Assembly: GCF_030936135.1 (NCBI RefSeq)
Contig: NC_082619.1
Location: 2,235,208-2,299,207, forward strand
DNA from: Gavia stellata
Lineage: Eukaryota; Chordata; Aves; Gaviiformes; Gaviidae
DNA: 64,000 nucleotides
Direction: 5' to 3'
The notes beneath the pieces were generated by a model. The model was not told the origin of the DNA, did not search any database, and saw only the letters and a program-made list of their open reading frames with translations. The translations under genes and the position numbers were made by a program. Below, piece after piece: positions 46,501-57,984 of this stretch (positions are counted from its first letter, which is position 1; every line of letters starts with the position of its first letter).

Positions 46501-49178
46501 AACACTAGAGAATGTTTATGGATTCCTTAACGGTAGTATGTATCCTGCCTTCTGACTGAGAGAACAGTGTGACAAAGGAAGACCAAGATACGACGAGTCT
46601 TGTCAAAGATCATGACTGTAGCAGAACTTGGAGAGTAAGGACTTTGCATCTCTTTCCAGGTGTTTTATACTAGATCAGGAAACAAGTCAGTAGACTTACT
46701 GCCATGTACAGATTTAAGACCTAAAGCTTGGAGCCATCCTGACTATCAGACTTTACTCTTAATTCTGAGGGACCTATTGTGCTTACCAGTGGCCATGGAG
46801 AGTGAGGGCTGCAGCCAGTGAATAGTCCATGGCTGGTCCAGGATACAGGTAGGCTGCAGGAAGGAGACCCAGCAAAAGGACACTGACAGCTCGCTCACCT
46901 GTCCAGTGCAAAGACGCAGCCTTGGAACTGCCTGCAAGGAGAAGTATTTTTCAGTGCAAAGTTCCTGTTCGAAGTGCTGTAACCTTAAAAACAGATACCT
47001 CATCCTGACCAGCACCACACAATTACGTCTTTTCTCCTACCTGATCACTAAGCTTTCATCCAAGCAAAACCTAGATGCTTTTGAATTACTGCTATAGAAC
47101 ATACACCTATTTTACAAAGTCTAAAAGTTTTACTTTAAATACTCTCTCTTTACTGCTGCTGAGAAAGAGAAGCTTCTTTTAGTACAAAAGAATAGAAGCT
47201 CAACAGTTAAAGTCAAAAAAACCTCCAGTGCTACTTTCACAACCTGCGGTTCAGGACTAAGGTCCAAGTCAACCATCACAGGAAAGAAGTGTCTCTGAAG
47301 GCAAAACCTTTTTGTCTAGTGAATTTCCTGACTGCTACGTACTATTTACCGCTCCCACCGTTTGACAAATGGCTTTGAGATCTGGATGGACACAACTACA
47401 AGTTTCAGTGAATGGCACATCATGATAACTCTGTGCACGGTTCTGCCCAGGAACCAATATTGCTGTTTTTAACTGTAAATAGCAGATTAAACTTCTGGGA
47501 CCATCACAGTGATACATGGCCTAGAAGTAGCCTGAAGGCCAAAGGATTTCAGTCCTCCATTGATACTCAGCTGCGTACAATTTGAACCACGTAACAGATG
47601 CCCCAAAAACTGAAACATCTAGAAGGTTCTGGAGCGAACCAAAATCCTAACACCATAAGCGATACTTTGAACCAGAATGTCAGCACGAGCCCAGCCTAAG
47701 AACATCACGAATTGAGCCTGTGAGATTACTTTTATAATACAATACCCCCAGAGTGCTTACCTAACACACAGATATTATCCATCCATCATAAACCAAAACG
47801 CAAATGTTTTTCTTTGTTTTTGCAAGAGGAAAGAAATTTCGAAAAGTGACAAGGTAAGGAAAGCGAAGGACCTGAAGTAAAACATGAAAGGGACCTAGGC
47901 TGTGGACTAATACGCTGTCCCTGTAGAACTCCATGGCCAAGAACGCTTCACAGCACGTGCATGAATTCTGTTGTTTATATGAAGTCCAGAATAGAAAGGG
48001 AGGAAATGGCTTAGCGGTGTTTAAGCCAATTTCTTTACAAGCGTTTCGTCATCCTTTCCACTTCCAAGCTGTGTTGTAAGGCATCCTTAACCTCCAGTCA
48101 CAACATTTCTCATACTTAATTGCGCAACTGACAGACCAGAACTTGGTCTTGGCACGGTTATCTTTCATCACCACTCTTAGTCCTACCACAAGGAGAGAGA
48201 CAAAAACAATCCAAGAAATACTCTGCCTGCAGATCAGACTTCTCAGATTAACCTCAGTGAATCAGAAGCTCTACTGTTCAAGAAAGAGGTCACAGTTGCA
48301 GTGTCTTCATATTACTACTGCTACTGAACCATAAGAAATATTAAACTCTCTGATTTCTTTTAAAATCTTTCAACCTTTTTTCCACACTCGAAAAAACTAC
48401 CACCTTTGTTAACAAGCAGAGACTTGCTTTTTGGACATTCAGTTAACACCTCCTATTTAAAGCCTTGCGGCATTCGCAAGCTCGGTATCGACATCGCAAA
48501 TGTCCGTTTCAAATTCAAGCAGCGTGAAGTCACGTACGCCTTGTTTTAAACCAGAGCCGGGCAGCGCGCAAACCAGCAGCCGTGCCATCAACCGAGAACG
48601 GTGCTGTCGCCGGTGACGGTAAGACGTTCTGGTAATACCAGCAACCCCACCTCACCCAAGAAGAGCCCAAGAGTGCCACGAGTCAATTCTTTCTGCCCTT
48701 GGTTACTCACACCCGCCACTCAAACCCGCTGCCTGCCCCAAGACAATCGGCCACCCGGCCCCGGCGTGCGTGCAGCGGGCACGCGAGGAACACGCCCGAG
48801 AAACCGGTTCCAGGCCGGGGGGTCACGGCTCAGCGCCGCCCCACAAACCCGGTGCCGCTGCCGGCCACGGGGAAGAGGAGACACACACACACACACCCCC
48901 CCGCGCACGGCGGGGGCTGCCCCGGGGCGCGGGACGTACCGTGGCCCTGCTGCGGGGGGCTGTGGCGCTGCCGGGCCGGAGCGCTCCGGTCGGCGACGGC
49001 GGCCAAGGCCGCGGGGCGGTGGCGAAGGGTCCTCCCGAGGAGAGCTGCGGAGAGAAGGGGGAGGAGGTGTCAGGGCCGGGCCGGGCCGGGCGGCAGGCCG
49101 CGGGGCCGGCGGGCACTCACCCATCGGGGCGCCGCGGGGCCGTGCCAGCCCCGCCCGCAGCAGCACCAGCGCCGCCAT
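43572..49178 (-). CDS. SDHD: succinate dehydrogenase subunit D (SDHD/CybS), 4 exons
   Basis: SDHD is a small membrane anchor of respiratory complex II in the mitochondrial inner membrane, which with SDHC carries haem b and the ubiquinone site. Exons: 49121-49178, 48940-49044, 46787-46931, 43572-43737, totalling 474 nt, or 157 aa (159 in human). Exons 1-2 give an Arg-rich, poorly conserved mitochondrial presequence starting [16 protein letters not shown]. Exon 3 gives [18 protein letters not shown], with transmembrane segments, and ends in ALTLHGHW, which carries the haem-ligand region. Exon 4 gives [13 protein letters not shown], with the quinone-site Asp-Tyr, and the conserved end [18 protein letters not shown]. 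All junctions are GT-AG and in phase. The intron between exons 3 and 4 is about 3 kb and holds no recognisable gene. Confidence 0.96.
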
Positions 49179-49380
49179 CCTCCCCAGGCAGCCCAAGGGC
49201 ACGGCGCACCGGAGCTGGAAGCCGCCGCCGTCCTTCCGCTTCCGGGCTGGGGGCGGGTGGCGGCCTCTGCCGCGGTGGAGGCTGGGGCGGGGCAGCGGGA
49301 GCGCCGCTCCGGAGGCGGTGCTGGGGCCGCTCGTAAAATCCGCAACAGCGGATCCCGGCGCTCCTCGCCTGCGCGTTGGC
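48590..49380. promoter_or_regulatory. CpG island at the SDHD 5' end
   Basis: CpG-dense sequence covers SDHD exons 1 and 2 and about 200 bases upstream of the ATG. It is the expected housekeeping promoter. Many long frames on both strands in this region are composition artefacts. No divergent gene such as TIMM8B was found on the other side. Confidence 0.75.
48881..48896 (+). repeat. (AC)8 microsatellite in SDHD intron 2
   Basis: Eight AC units are followed by a C run, 44 bases inside SDHD intron 2. Confidence 0.85.
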
Positions 49381-50780
49381 TAAGGAAAACTCTTTGTACG
49401 AGGGCAGCCGTACAAAATAAACACCTTCTGGAGCGTTCCCTGCGATGCATTTAAGCAGTCGCATCGTTATCGCGTGCCTGGCCGGCGGAGAAGCGGCTGC
49501 GATAAAGGAGCGAGCAGCTGAAAGCAAGCTGAGCCTGCAGCCCTGCTTCCTGCAAGTCTTCCGCCTTCGCCAGCAGACAAGGGCACGCAGCGACTGTCTG
49601 TCACTCGAAGTGAAAAGAGGGACAGGGAGCAAGGGCTTGGAATGAGGACCCAGGGGCACTGACACCCTTTTGTACTTGTTCAGGTGTAGACTAAAGCCGG
49701 AGCTGTGCTCCGTCACCGACACACAACATCCCCGTCAGCGCAGTACGTTTCCCCGACAGCTACTTTCCGCTCCAGCCTCCCCTACTTCATCTCCTCTACA
49801 GCCCTCCACAGCCACCCGGTCTGGTCAGGCAGAAAGACGTGGCAGAGGGGGAACACAAGGACCACCCAGACTTCTCAGGCCTGTGCTCTGTCCCTGGGCT
49901 TTACTCCAAAACAATGACAAAAGCATCGAACGTGTCTGGATTTATTTATTTTGTTAAAAGGCTTGGCTGTTCAACTGCAGGGAGAACGGCCCAGTACCAA
50001 TTTCTCCAGTAATACATTGGCCAGACCAGAGACAGAACACAACACCCACCAAGGCTTCTCTGTCAGCACAAATGGTTTCAGCATCCTCCTACAGAGAATG
50101 GAGGAAAGGCAGACACAATGGCCAGCCCACGCCAGGATTTGGAGAGAAGTCTAAAACGAGCAAACGCACCGCTGTCTTTTCTTCATCGTTATGGAAGGAG
50201 TCACTGTACCTTCAGCTGGAATGAGACTATTCCCTCATGCTCCCTTCTGTGTCCGGCTGACCGTCTGCATGCCACCACACAGGTCTGCTTCTGCTGGAGG
50301 ATGGGAAGACAAAGCTCCTGTAGGGTTAAATCCAGTGACATTTCCTCTGTTACCAGACTTTGTGTCTCTCCCCTCTCCTGCTGCAAGTCTTGGTCATTGA
50401 TTTGGTAACCCAAAAAAGCAATCCGTTAAAACTTAATTTAAAAAAAATAACAATGGTGCAAACATGCCTGTTTTCTCCCTGCAGATAGCCCATAACGTTT
50501 TTGCGCATCAGAGGTCAACCTGGTCGCAGAAAAAGAACCTCAGGTCGGCAGGACTAGCCAGCCTGTGAGACAGGCAACGGCTCCCCTGGTTTCCTGACTG
50601 TCAAGTGAGTGAAAAGCAGGGGGGCACCTACTGCAGGCTGCCACGGCTCAGTGTCTCCCATGGCTTGGCAGGATGTATACGAACCACAGTGTTGAAACAA
50701 GTTGTACCATGGGGCAGTGCTGAAAGATAAATACCTGCCTCTGTCCTCTACCTTATTGTTTGAGCTGCAGCCTAGACTTA
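49381..50780. other. SDHD-NKAPD1 interval with probable NKAPD1 3' UTR
   Basis: The right part is probably NKAPD1 3' UTR, since overlapping minus-strand AATAAA signals lie at 49941-49950, about 830 bases past its stop. The mammalian neighbour TIMM8B would be expected here on the plus strand, but no frame with its twin CX3C cysteine motif was found. Open frames present show no recognisable protein. Confidence 0.5.
49941..49950 (-). terminator. candidate NKAPD1 polyadenylation signals
   Basis: TTTATTTATT on the plus strand gives two overlapping AATAAA hexamers on the NKAPD1 strand. Confidence 0.45.
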
Positions 50781-53700
50781 TCAGTCCTCATCTGAGCTAT
50801 CCTCCGATTTTTCATCAGCGGCCACTTTCCAGTTCTTCCTCTTGCTCCTCTTCTCTGGTACTTCGCTGTGCCTCTCTGACACAGAATTGTGCCGTTTCTT
50901 TCTCTTTTTGGGGGGCCGTTTCTCTTTTTTCTCCTCAGATTCACTGTCCTCAGAGCTGCTGGTGGTTGAGCTGCTTGCATGAGAAAAGTCACTTTCCTGC
51001 CCAGAAGAGGAGGCAGGTTCCCTGGCAGGCACTTTCCTGGTCTTTTTCTTGCGCTTGTGTTTCCCTTTCCGAGTGCTTGAAGTCTCCTCTTCTGAGCACT
51101 CGCTCTCCTGGGAAGAATCTGATGATGTTCTCCCCTGCTCCTTTTTCTTTTTCTTTCGCTTTTTGTGTGATCGCTTTTTTTGCTTCTTCTTGTGTGATTT
51201 CTTTGGTTTTTTCCGTTTGTGTGACTCACGGGCAGTTTGCTTTCCCAGATGAGATCTCTTCTTCCCATTGATAGCATTTTGTTCATCTCCTTCTTGCTGG
51301 TCACTGTAAAAAGAACAAAGGATGACCAAAAGGAAGCAGACAGGCAGGCACACAGCAGTTGAGCCTTTTCTGTCTCAAAGTTTTAAGCAAGCCCACCAAT
51401 TCATTGGGCTGGAGCAGGAAAGCAGACGTTTTGACAGATGTGGTAGCTGCATTTTTGTTTCAAGTGCTTATTAACAGCTTGGGTCCACACCTTACTAATA
51501 CCCCTGTTTAAGATATTTGAGCCAGAACCAAGGAGAATGTGTACTGAAAGCCACTGAGTGATGAAAACTCATTTATAGCAGGTTACTTCGAATCCATAAG
51601 CCTGACAAATTTGTTCTTGATGATTCTCGTAGGTGTAGTTTAAAAATAATTAATTCTGTCTAAGATCTTATTTTACAGTTAAGTCTTCGCTCTCCAGGGT
51701 ACTGCAAGAATTTATATTCTCTAAATAAGGAGAAACACCGAAAACACAGGTACACTATAATGGAAAGGAGAACCTGGAGCTGATATTTGAGAGGGTGTAT
51801 ACTGAGCTGATTTGGATTCAGCCTACTACTCTGGCTCTCTGTTGGCCCAGACAGACCTTCCAGATTCACAGCATTTTAGTAACTCAGGCTAAAACTGAAT
51901 GTCTAATTACTATAAAAGATGCAATCCCCTCCTAAGACTCAGACAAGGGGGAACCCCATTAATGGACTGGGTTTTTTTTCCAGTGGGTGTCTGTAACTAA
52001 ACAGTGCTGCTTTACATTCAAGGCTGATTTATATTCAAAACTTAAAACTCAATTTGTAAAATTCGCTGCATAACCTGACAGAAGTAAGATTCTGGATACA
52101 CTAGTAAGCCTGCTTGCCTTACCTATCTGTATCAAATTCTTCAGGGTACAACTCTTTATAGCCACTGTGACCCCATCTGTAAGAAAGCAGAACCATCTAT
52201 TAGAAACAGACAAGGTGTTTAAGGAAAAAAATATAATTCTGAAAAGACAGAGGTGCAGAATGAACATGAGTTTAGACAGCAAAGAAGAAGGGCTATCAGA
52301 ACCTTCCCAACAAAGGAGGAAGGAAATATGACTGATTTGGTTGGTACTATTTAAATGCACCTTATGTTCTCAGTCTCTTTTCCATTGCTAGTTAGGGAAA
52401 ACTACAACTCACATTTCTTTAAAATAACCCTAGCGAGCGCTAACTTGCATTTCTCGAGATTTTTTAAGTTCCTTGGGCAAAGTAATAAATACTAAGCTTA
52501 GTTGCTGAGCTTAGGGCTGAGCTTTTGCTGCTTACTGTGACTTAGGAACTCTATAGATGAACTCAAATTAGGTATTCTGTGACACTACAAAAGTTCGTGC
52601 ATGTTACTTATTCATTCTCAAAATGAGATCGAGCAGTATTTTATAGGAGCACGTACTGAAAAGAGAAACGTACTAACTTTTTGGTACAGGACTCCAGAAA
52701 GGTGTTTTAATTACAGTTACAATCACAGTACGTTAGTTCTCCCACAGACCTGTCTGGCATGTTGGCTTCACATTCATACAGCTTTTTATTCCAGGATCGG
52801 GCCCTAAGGAGATCATCTTCGACTGGGTCAAGGAATTGTGAGTTCTTTGTCTTCCAGTCAGCCCTGTGGCCCTCCTCATCAAAGCCATCACTGCGCATCC
52901 GACTGCTGCAGAAAGAGAACAGTTGTCCTTCAGCTGTCAGCTCTGATGGAGAAACTTTCTGAGCAAGGGGTTAGTCCAGCGAGAGGAGCAAAAATCCAGC
53001 AAGTCTTGGATGTCCATCTACGCAAGAAGACCGGCTATCATTTTAACAGACAGTCACCATTAACAGCTCTCACAAAACCAGTTCAGAAGCTAACACCGGT
53101 TTTCAAAACTTACTACAGCCTTCTCTGCACAGCAAAATTCTTGACAGAGATGCTCACAAGGCAAAATTAGAGGAAGGGGTTATCTTGCCTATCACAACAA
53201 ACGCGCTTCTCTTCCTCTAGAATACTCTGCAGGAGCAGACCAACAGTATGCAGTGAGACATAGGCTAGTAAAAGCAGCAAAGGGGAAACTGAAGAAGTAG
53301 AACTGACTTACTAGAATCACAATTTCATCAGGTACCAGGACTAAGACCCCAAATCCACAGAAAGCACCAACAGTTTTGAGTGATCTCACATGCCTGCGGC
53401 TCTAGTTTTGTTTCTCTCTCGCAATGCCACGCTTCCTGAGCCAAGCAGCAGCCATGGACTTAGCGTAAGTCTGAAAGGTGTTCTCACCTGAGACACTAAA
53501 ACCACTTCCTACAACATTCACACTTCTGAAAGGTCTTCATGGTAGGAAGCCCCCCCCAAAACCCCAACCCTCCCCCCAAACCCAACTTGTTTTCACATAG
53601 AGCTTGTGAGATCCTCAGGCACGTCAGAGTGATTGAACAGATACCACACAAGCAGTGGTCAGTACTGGTGGGTTACACTAGTGCAGAACTCCACACCACA

Positions 53701-55317
53701 ACAGTTTTGTTTACTGCCAACCTAAATAGCAATACATTAGACTTTCCTCACAACATTCTGACGTATTTACTTAAGCACTTCCTACCCCCGTTGCTTCAAA
53801 GAGACCGGCCTACTTAATGTTGTATTTTGAAGACTATGCATCCGGATGAAGAGATAAAACGTCAGACTTAAGCACTGGTCTGACCTCTTTCCAGCGACTC
53901 ATTAAGGAGAAAATAAATACACCTGTAGTCTATGTAGTCTTCATATCTTGTAAACACACAGTCATCACAGAATGCTCTTAAAGTGTTTTAACACAAAAGG
54001 GTAACTAAGCCAAGACAATTATCTCCTCCACACAACTAAAACCCACCTGGAAGTGTCCGACAGCATTCTGCTTTGCCTTTTCCAGTAAGTCTCTTCTGTC
54101 TGCTTCTCCCACTCCCTTATTTTCCACATTTCTGTCTCTTCCTGAATCTGACAGTCACAGAAAGGAAAACAAGTGTAACATCAGGGAAACTTTACAGACA
54201 CGTAGCATGTAACATCAGCTCCTAGCTCAACATTCCTGCTAACAAAGTTCACAGCAAGCTTTCCTGCCATACTGAAACAGATTATTATCTCTCGCTATAA
54301 CCAAGGTAACCAAAAGGAGACTCTTTTGGTGCTAATACCCTAACAAAGCACATAAGGGTAACGGCACGGAAGTGGCGGGTTTGCCAGATTTTGCTCTCTC
54401 AGCTGTTCTGTCTACCCCGCCTCGTCGTTCATTACTATCCTGAACATACGCACTGTCAGAGAATTCAGTGTGTAAATACCCTCTGGAAGGACCAAGCCAA
54501 AGTGGGAATTTACACAAGAGGCTGAAAAAACACAGCATGCAAATACTGGGTGGTTTGGCACAGATTTACGTTTACAGACACTGACTGTAAATCAGTGATT
54601 TCATAAACATATGAAATAAATGAGCTGGACCTGCTGAATTATGTCAGGGATTAATTAAATAGTTCGCTAAAGTTAATGGAGTTTCTTAATCTTGCACTAA
54701 AATGTTGTCTCTACACTTCAACACAGAGTTCAAATTCTTTGATGCAATTAAAAGTACATACGCTGAACAGCAAGCGAAAAAACCAAAACCAATTAAAGGT
54801 TCGCTACTTTTAAAAAGGCGAACTGTAATTTTCTTTAAAGTCCTGAAAGAACGGGTTTTTCACCGGGCAAATTTTATAGTAAATACATACACACATCCCC
54901 TCGCCAGGACGGGAACTCCAGAAAAACAGGGTTAAACTGAAAGTGAGACGACCGACGCTTCCAGCTGATTTCAACAAGCGCCCTTCCTCTCGGAAAAACG
55001 CACCCGCTCTCCCCACCGCCGCCCCACACCGCGGGCACTCCGCCCGCCCCACTCCCCGCTCCGCCCCGGCCCTCGCACCCGCCGCACGGCACCGCCCCGC
55101 TGGTGCCCCGGGCGTCTCCCCTCCCCGCGGGGCCGCCGACAAACGCCGCCCGCAGCGGCGAGCGCGGGGAAAACCGGGCGAGGAGCGCCGGCAGGAGGGA
55201 GGACGAGGGGCCGCCGAGGCCGGCAGCCCCCACCGGCCGCGGCCCTACCTTGTTGTGCGCACCCGTGTGCCGGATGACGTTCCGTAGCAGCACCTTCCCC
55301 ACCGGCACCCGGGACAT
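50781..55317 (-). CDS. NKAPD1: NKAP domain-containing protein 1 (NKAPD1, C11orf57), 5 exons
   Basis: NKAPD1 is a conserved, poorly characterised and probably nuclear protein. Exons: 55249-55317, 54047-54147, 52750-52905, 52123-52176, 50781-51303, totalling 903 nt, or 300 aa (about 292 in human). Exon 1 is MSRVPVGKVLLRNVIRHTGAHNK (positions 55317 to 55249), almost identical to the human start. Later matches are IQEETEMWKIRE (exon 2), RMRSDGFDEE and SWNKKLYECEANMPDR (exon 3), WGHSGYKELYPEEFDTD (exon 4), and a long basic and Ser/Glu-rich tail (exon 5). The tail contains SHKKKQKKRSHKK and ends NWKVAADEKSEDSSDED. Lys-rich and acidic Ser blocks alternate, which suggests nuclear localisation and casein-kinase-type phosphorylation (inference). 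It is divergent from PIH1D2, with start codons 430 bases apart. Confidence 0.95.
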
Positions 55318-56160
55318 CCTCTCGCCCTGCGCGGCCCCGCGGACGCCGGACCTCGCCGGCACCCCCGGGCCCGCCGGGCGGGGGCCGCTCACCGGGGCGC
55401 GGCCGCGGGCAGGAAGGAACGGGAGAGGCCGGGCGGGCTCCCGGCTCCCCAGCGGAAGGGGTCCCCGCCAAGTGCCTCCGCCTGGCAGCACCCGCCGGGG
55501 CGCTGAGCGGCCGCGGGCTCCCCGAGCCGCGGCGACCACGGGGCGGGACCGGCGCGGCGGCGGCTCCGGGGGCAGGCGGCCAGCGTTCAGCCCCGCCGCG
55601 GGGCCGGCGCGGGGGGGGGCCGGCGGGCGCCGGGCGAGGGTGGCGGCGGGGCCGGAACGCGCGGAAACGGGAGGAGGAGGGGGAAGGCGGGCGGACCCGC
55701 CGCGCGCGGCCCTTCCGGTTGCCGTCGCTAGGCGACGGCGGCACCCATGGCGGGCGCGGCGCTGGCGCGGGCCGCGCAGCTCTGGTCGCTGCTGGACGAG
55801 ATGGCGGAGAAGGAGCCCCAGGCCTACCGCCGGCTCCTGCGGCGGCAGCGCGCCGAGGCCGAGCGGCTCTGCGCCCCGCCGGAGCCCCACCTGTGCCTGC
55901 GGGCCCGTCCCGCGGTGGGTGCGCGGGGCCTGGGGCTCGGCCTCCGGCCCGGCTGCTGGGAGCGGGGACGAGGGCGACTGCGGGGCCGGAGGGGGACGGC
56001 GCGGGCGGGGCGCTCAGCCGCGGCTCGGTCTCTTGCAGGGCCTTGTCGGGGGGCCGCTGTTCATCAACGTCTGCAGCTGGAAGAGGGTCCCGGCGCCCAA
56101 GGCCCCCAGGGACCCCACACCTGTCAGCGCGGGGCGGCTAGAAGAAGTATGCGGTGAGGG
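54950..56160. promoter_or_regulatory. bidirectional CpG-island promoter NKAPD1/PIH1D2
   Basis: One continuous CpG island spans both first exons and the 430 bases between the two ATGs, and reaches PIH1D2 exon 2. Divergent housekeeping gene pairs commonly share such islands. The open frames of 250-394 codons crossing it on both strands are composition artefacts, because the real exons lie within them and are split by clear splice sites. Confidence 0.8.
55718..55738 (+). promoter_or_regulatory. palindromic X-box-like site near the PIH1D2 ATG
   Basis: GTTGCCGTCGCTAGGCGAC contains CCGTCGC-TAG-GCGACGG, with perfect 7-bp inverted arms at 55722-55738. It resembles the RFX-factor X-box pattern (GTYGCC followed by an inverted GGYRAC half-site). 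It ends 8 bases before the PIH1D2 start codon. RFX factors control many ciliary genes, so the match is apt for a dynein-assembly family gene. Binding is unproven. Confidence 0.4.
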
Positions 56161-57984
56161 AGGTACGTCCCAGACGAGTTGCGCCTCGCCCCGAATGCAT
56201 TTCTTCCTGCAGCGGTGTATTGCGTGGCAATCGCACGCGGATTGTCGCTGCAACAGAGGGTGGTACTGTGCCGTGGCCAGCTCTTAGCTGGGGTGGGGGC
56301 GGCGAGGCAGGGATGCGACACGTGTATGTAAACAGGGACTCTGAATGAGTCCTTCCTTTTTGGAAAAAACCTCAAGAAACACAAAAATTGTACACGTCTA
56401 AATCCTGGAAAGTACTTAGGCACTAGGAATCTCTTTGACCACATATACTCATGTTGACCTGGGTCGTGTTCCCGTGCTTCTCCTTGAACACACAGACCGC
56501 AGAACCAGCACATGGAGAGGTTTCATCTCTAGGCAAGGTTGATAGAATCAGTTCTCTGCCCAGAAGCCACAAATTCATTTCCTTTGCTTTTAAATCAAGT
56601 GATTGTAAAGAACACTGGCACATAGTTCCATAGCAACAATTCTGACACATAATTTGTTTTTATAGACCTTTACAGCGTTATAGATATTGCATATAACCCA
56701 GATGTTCTTCAGAGGGGAGAAGAAAACCCAGAGAAAATGGAACACTTGATCCATTTGACACTTAAATTTGTTGAGGAACGATGCAACCTTATTCTTTCTT
56801 ATCCGTACACCATTGAATCATTCAAATTCAAAGGAAGCCTGGAAATGATGCAGCAACGTCTGAAAGGAAGGCAGGTGCCAACTCCGCATCTCAGTGAGAA
56901 CACAAAGAAGGGTATGTAGAGATCTGTCACTTCTCTTTGAGGACCTATCAGATTCTTCAACAAATTAACTCAAGCCTCATCTCTCTCACCCCAATTCTTG
57001 CCATAAGCATAAACAAAATGCTTCTAAGAATTCAGAATAAGGCAGTAGTATTCATACCAGGTATCAGTTTAACCCTGCTGGCCCCTCTGCATTCATCTCT
57101 GATGTTGCACAATCGAGAAACTGTAGTGACACTGGAGCAGCAAATTCCCTTTTTCCTATATCCACTAGACATGGTATCTCTGCTAGGATTTGATCCCTTG
57201 AGGTGCTAAGTTTCTTTTGCTCTAACCTGAGTAAAAGGGGCTGCTAGTAGTCTGAAAACAGCAACTTTTAACCCGTTGGCAATAAAAGCAAATCACGGGC
57301 AAAGGAGAAACTGCCAGAAACAGTCTTCAGCTGACAAAATTGCTAATTACAATTAATTACAGTTAAAACTTTCGTGATATATTTGTCAAGTGGCATAACA
57401 TTACCGTTCTTAGTAACTGAGTGATACATGTGAAAAACTTATGTTTTCTTGAAAGAACTGACACTTGATCAGCTGCTACACACTATGGAAGCTGAGGACT
57501 GCAGCAATGCTCCTGTGCTGCTGAAGGAAGAAAGCACGACACACTCTAAAATGCATCTGATAGAGGAAATCACCAGTACTGAAATGCCAGAGAAGCTGAG
57601 TACCCCTGTCTATGAAATGATCACCGTGAAGGATGCAAACAAGAAACCGCTCAAAATTGAACTCAAAATTGAATTGCCTAAGGTTAGCTCTGTTTCTGAG
57701 TGTGATCTGAGAATTTCAAAGGTAAGATAGCAGAAAGAATAACCTTGTGTTTTCTGTCTAGTATCTAATTCCTAGAAATGCTCACTGCTAATTCGTTGTC
57801 AAATAGTTAATCACTTATTTTAATTTTCTTGGTTTAGGATGACATAATCATTGAAGTCCCTGAAAAATACAAATTACAACTAGATCTGCCAGAATTGGTG
57901 GACGAAGAAACAACTACAGCAGTATTTAACAAAGGAAAACGGGTATTGTTTATCACAGTGCCGGTTGCCAAGCCAGATCCTTAA
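55747..57984 (+). CDS. PIH1D2: PIH1 domain-containing protein 2 (PIH1D2), 5 exons
   Basis: PIH1-family proteins act as HSP90 co-chaperones in R2TP-like complexes, and several help pre-assemble axonemal dynein arms. Exons: 55747-55914, 56039-56153, 56666-56911, 57456-57721, 57838-57984, totalling 942 nt, or 313 aa (315 in human). The N-terminus reads AQLWSLLDEMAEKEPQAY and LCAPPEPHLCLRARP. The PIH1 core follows as FINVCSWKRVPAP and then YSVIDIAYNPDVL. The C-terminal CS-like region has LIEEITSTEMPEK, KKPLKIELKIELP and IEVPEKYKLQLDLPELV. All junctions are GT-AG and phase-consistent. An AATAAA at 58328-58333 is a plausible polyadenylation signal. It is divergent from NKAPD1 and tail-to-tail with DLAT. 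Confidence 0.95.

Noticed and set aside
48601-49454. Frames of 188-260 codons around the SDHD 5' end
   Set aside because: They are GC-rich artefacts overlapping SDHD exons 1 and 2 in other frames.
55103-56287. 394-codon plus-strand frame and 338-codon minus-strand frame
   Set aside because: They are shadows over the NKAPD1/PIH1D2 island. The real first exons with proper splice sites account for the coding content.
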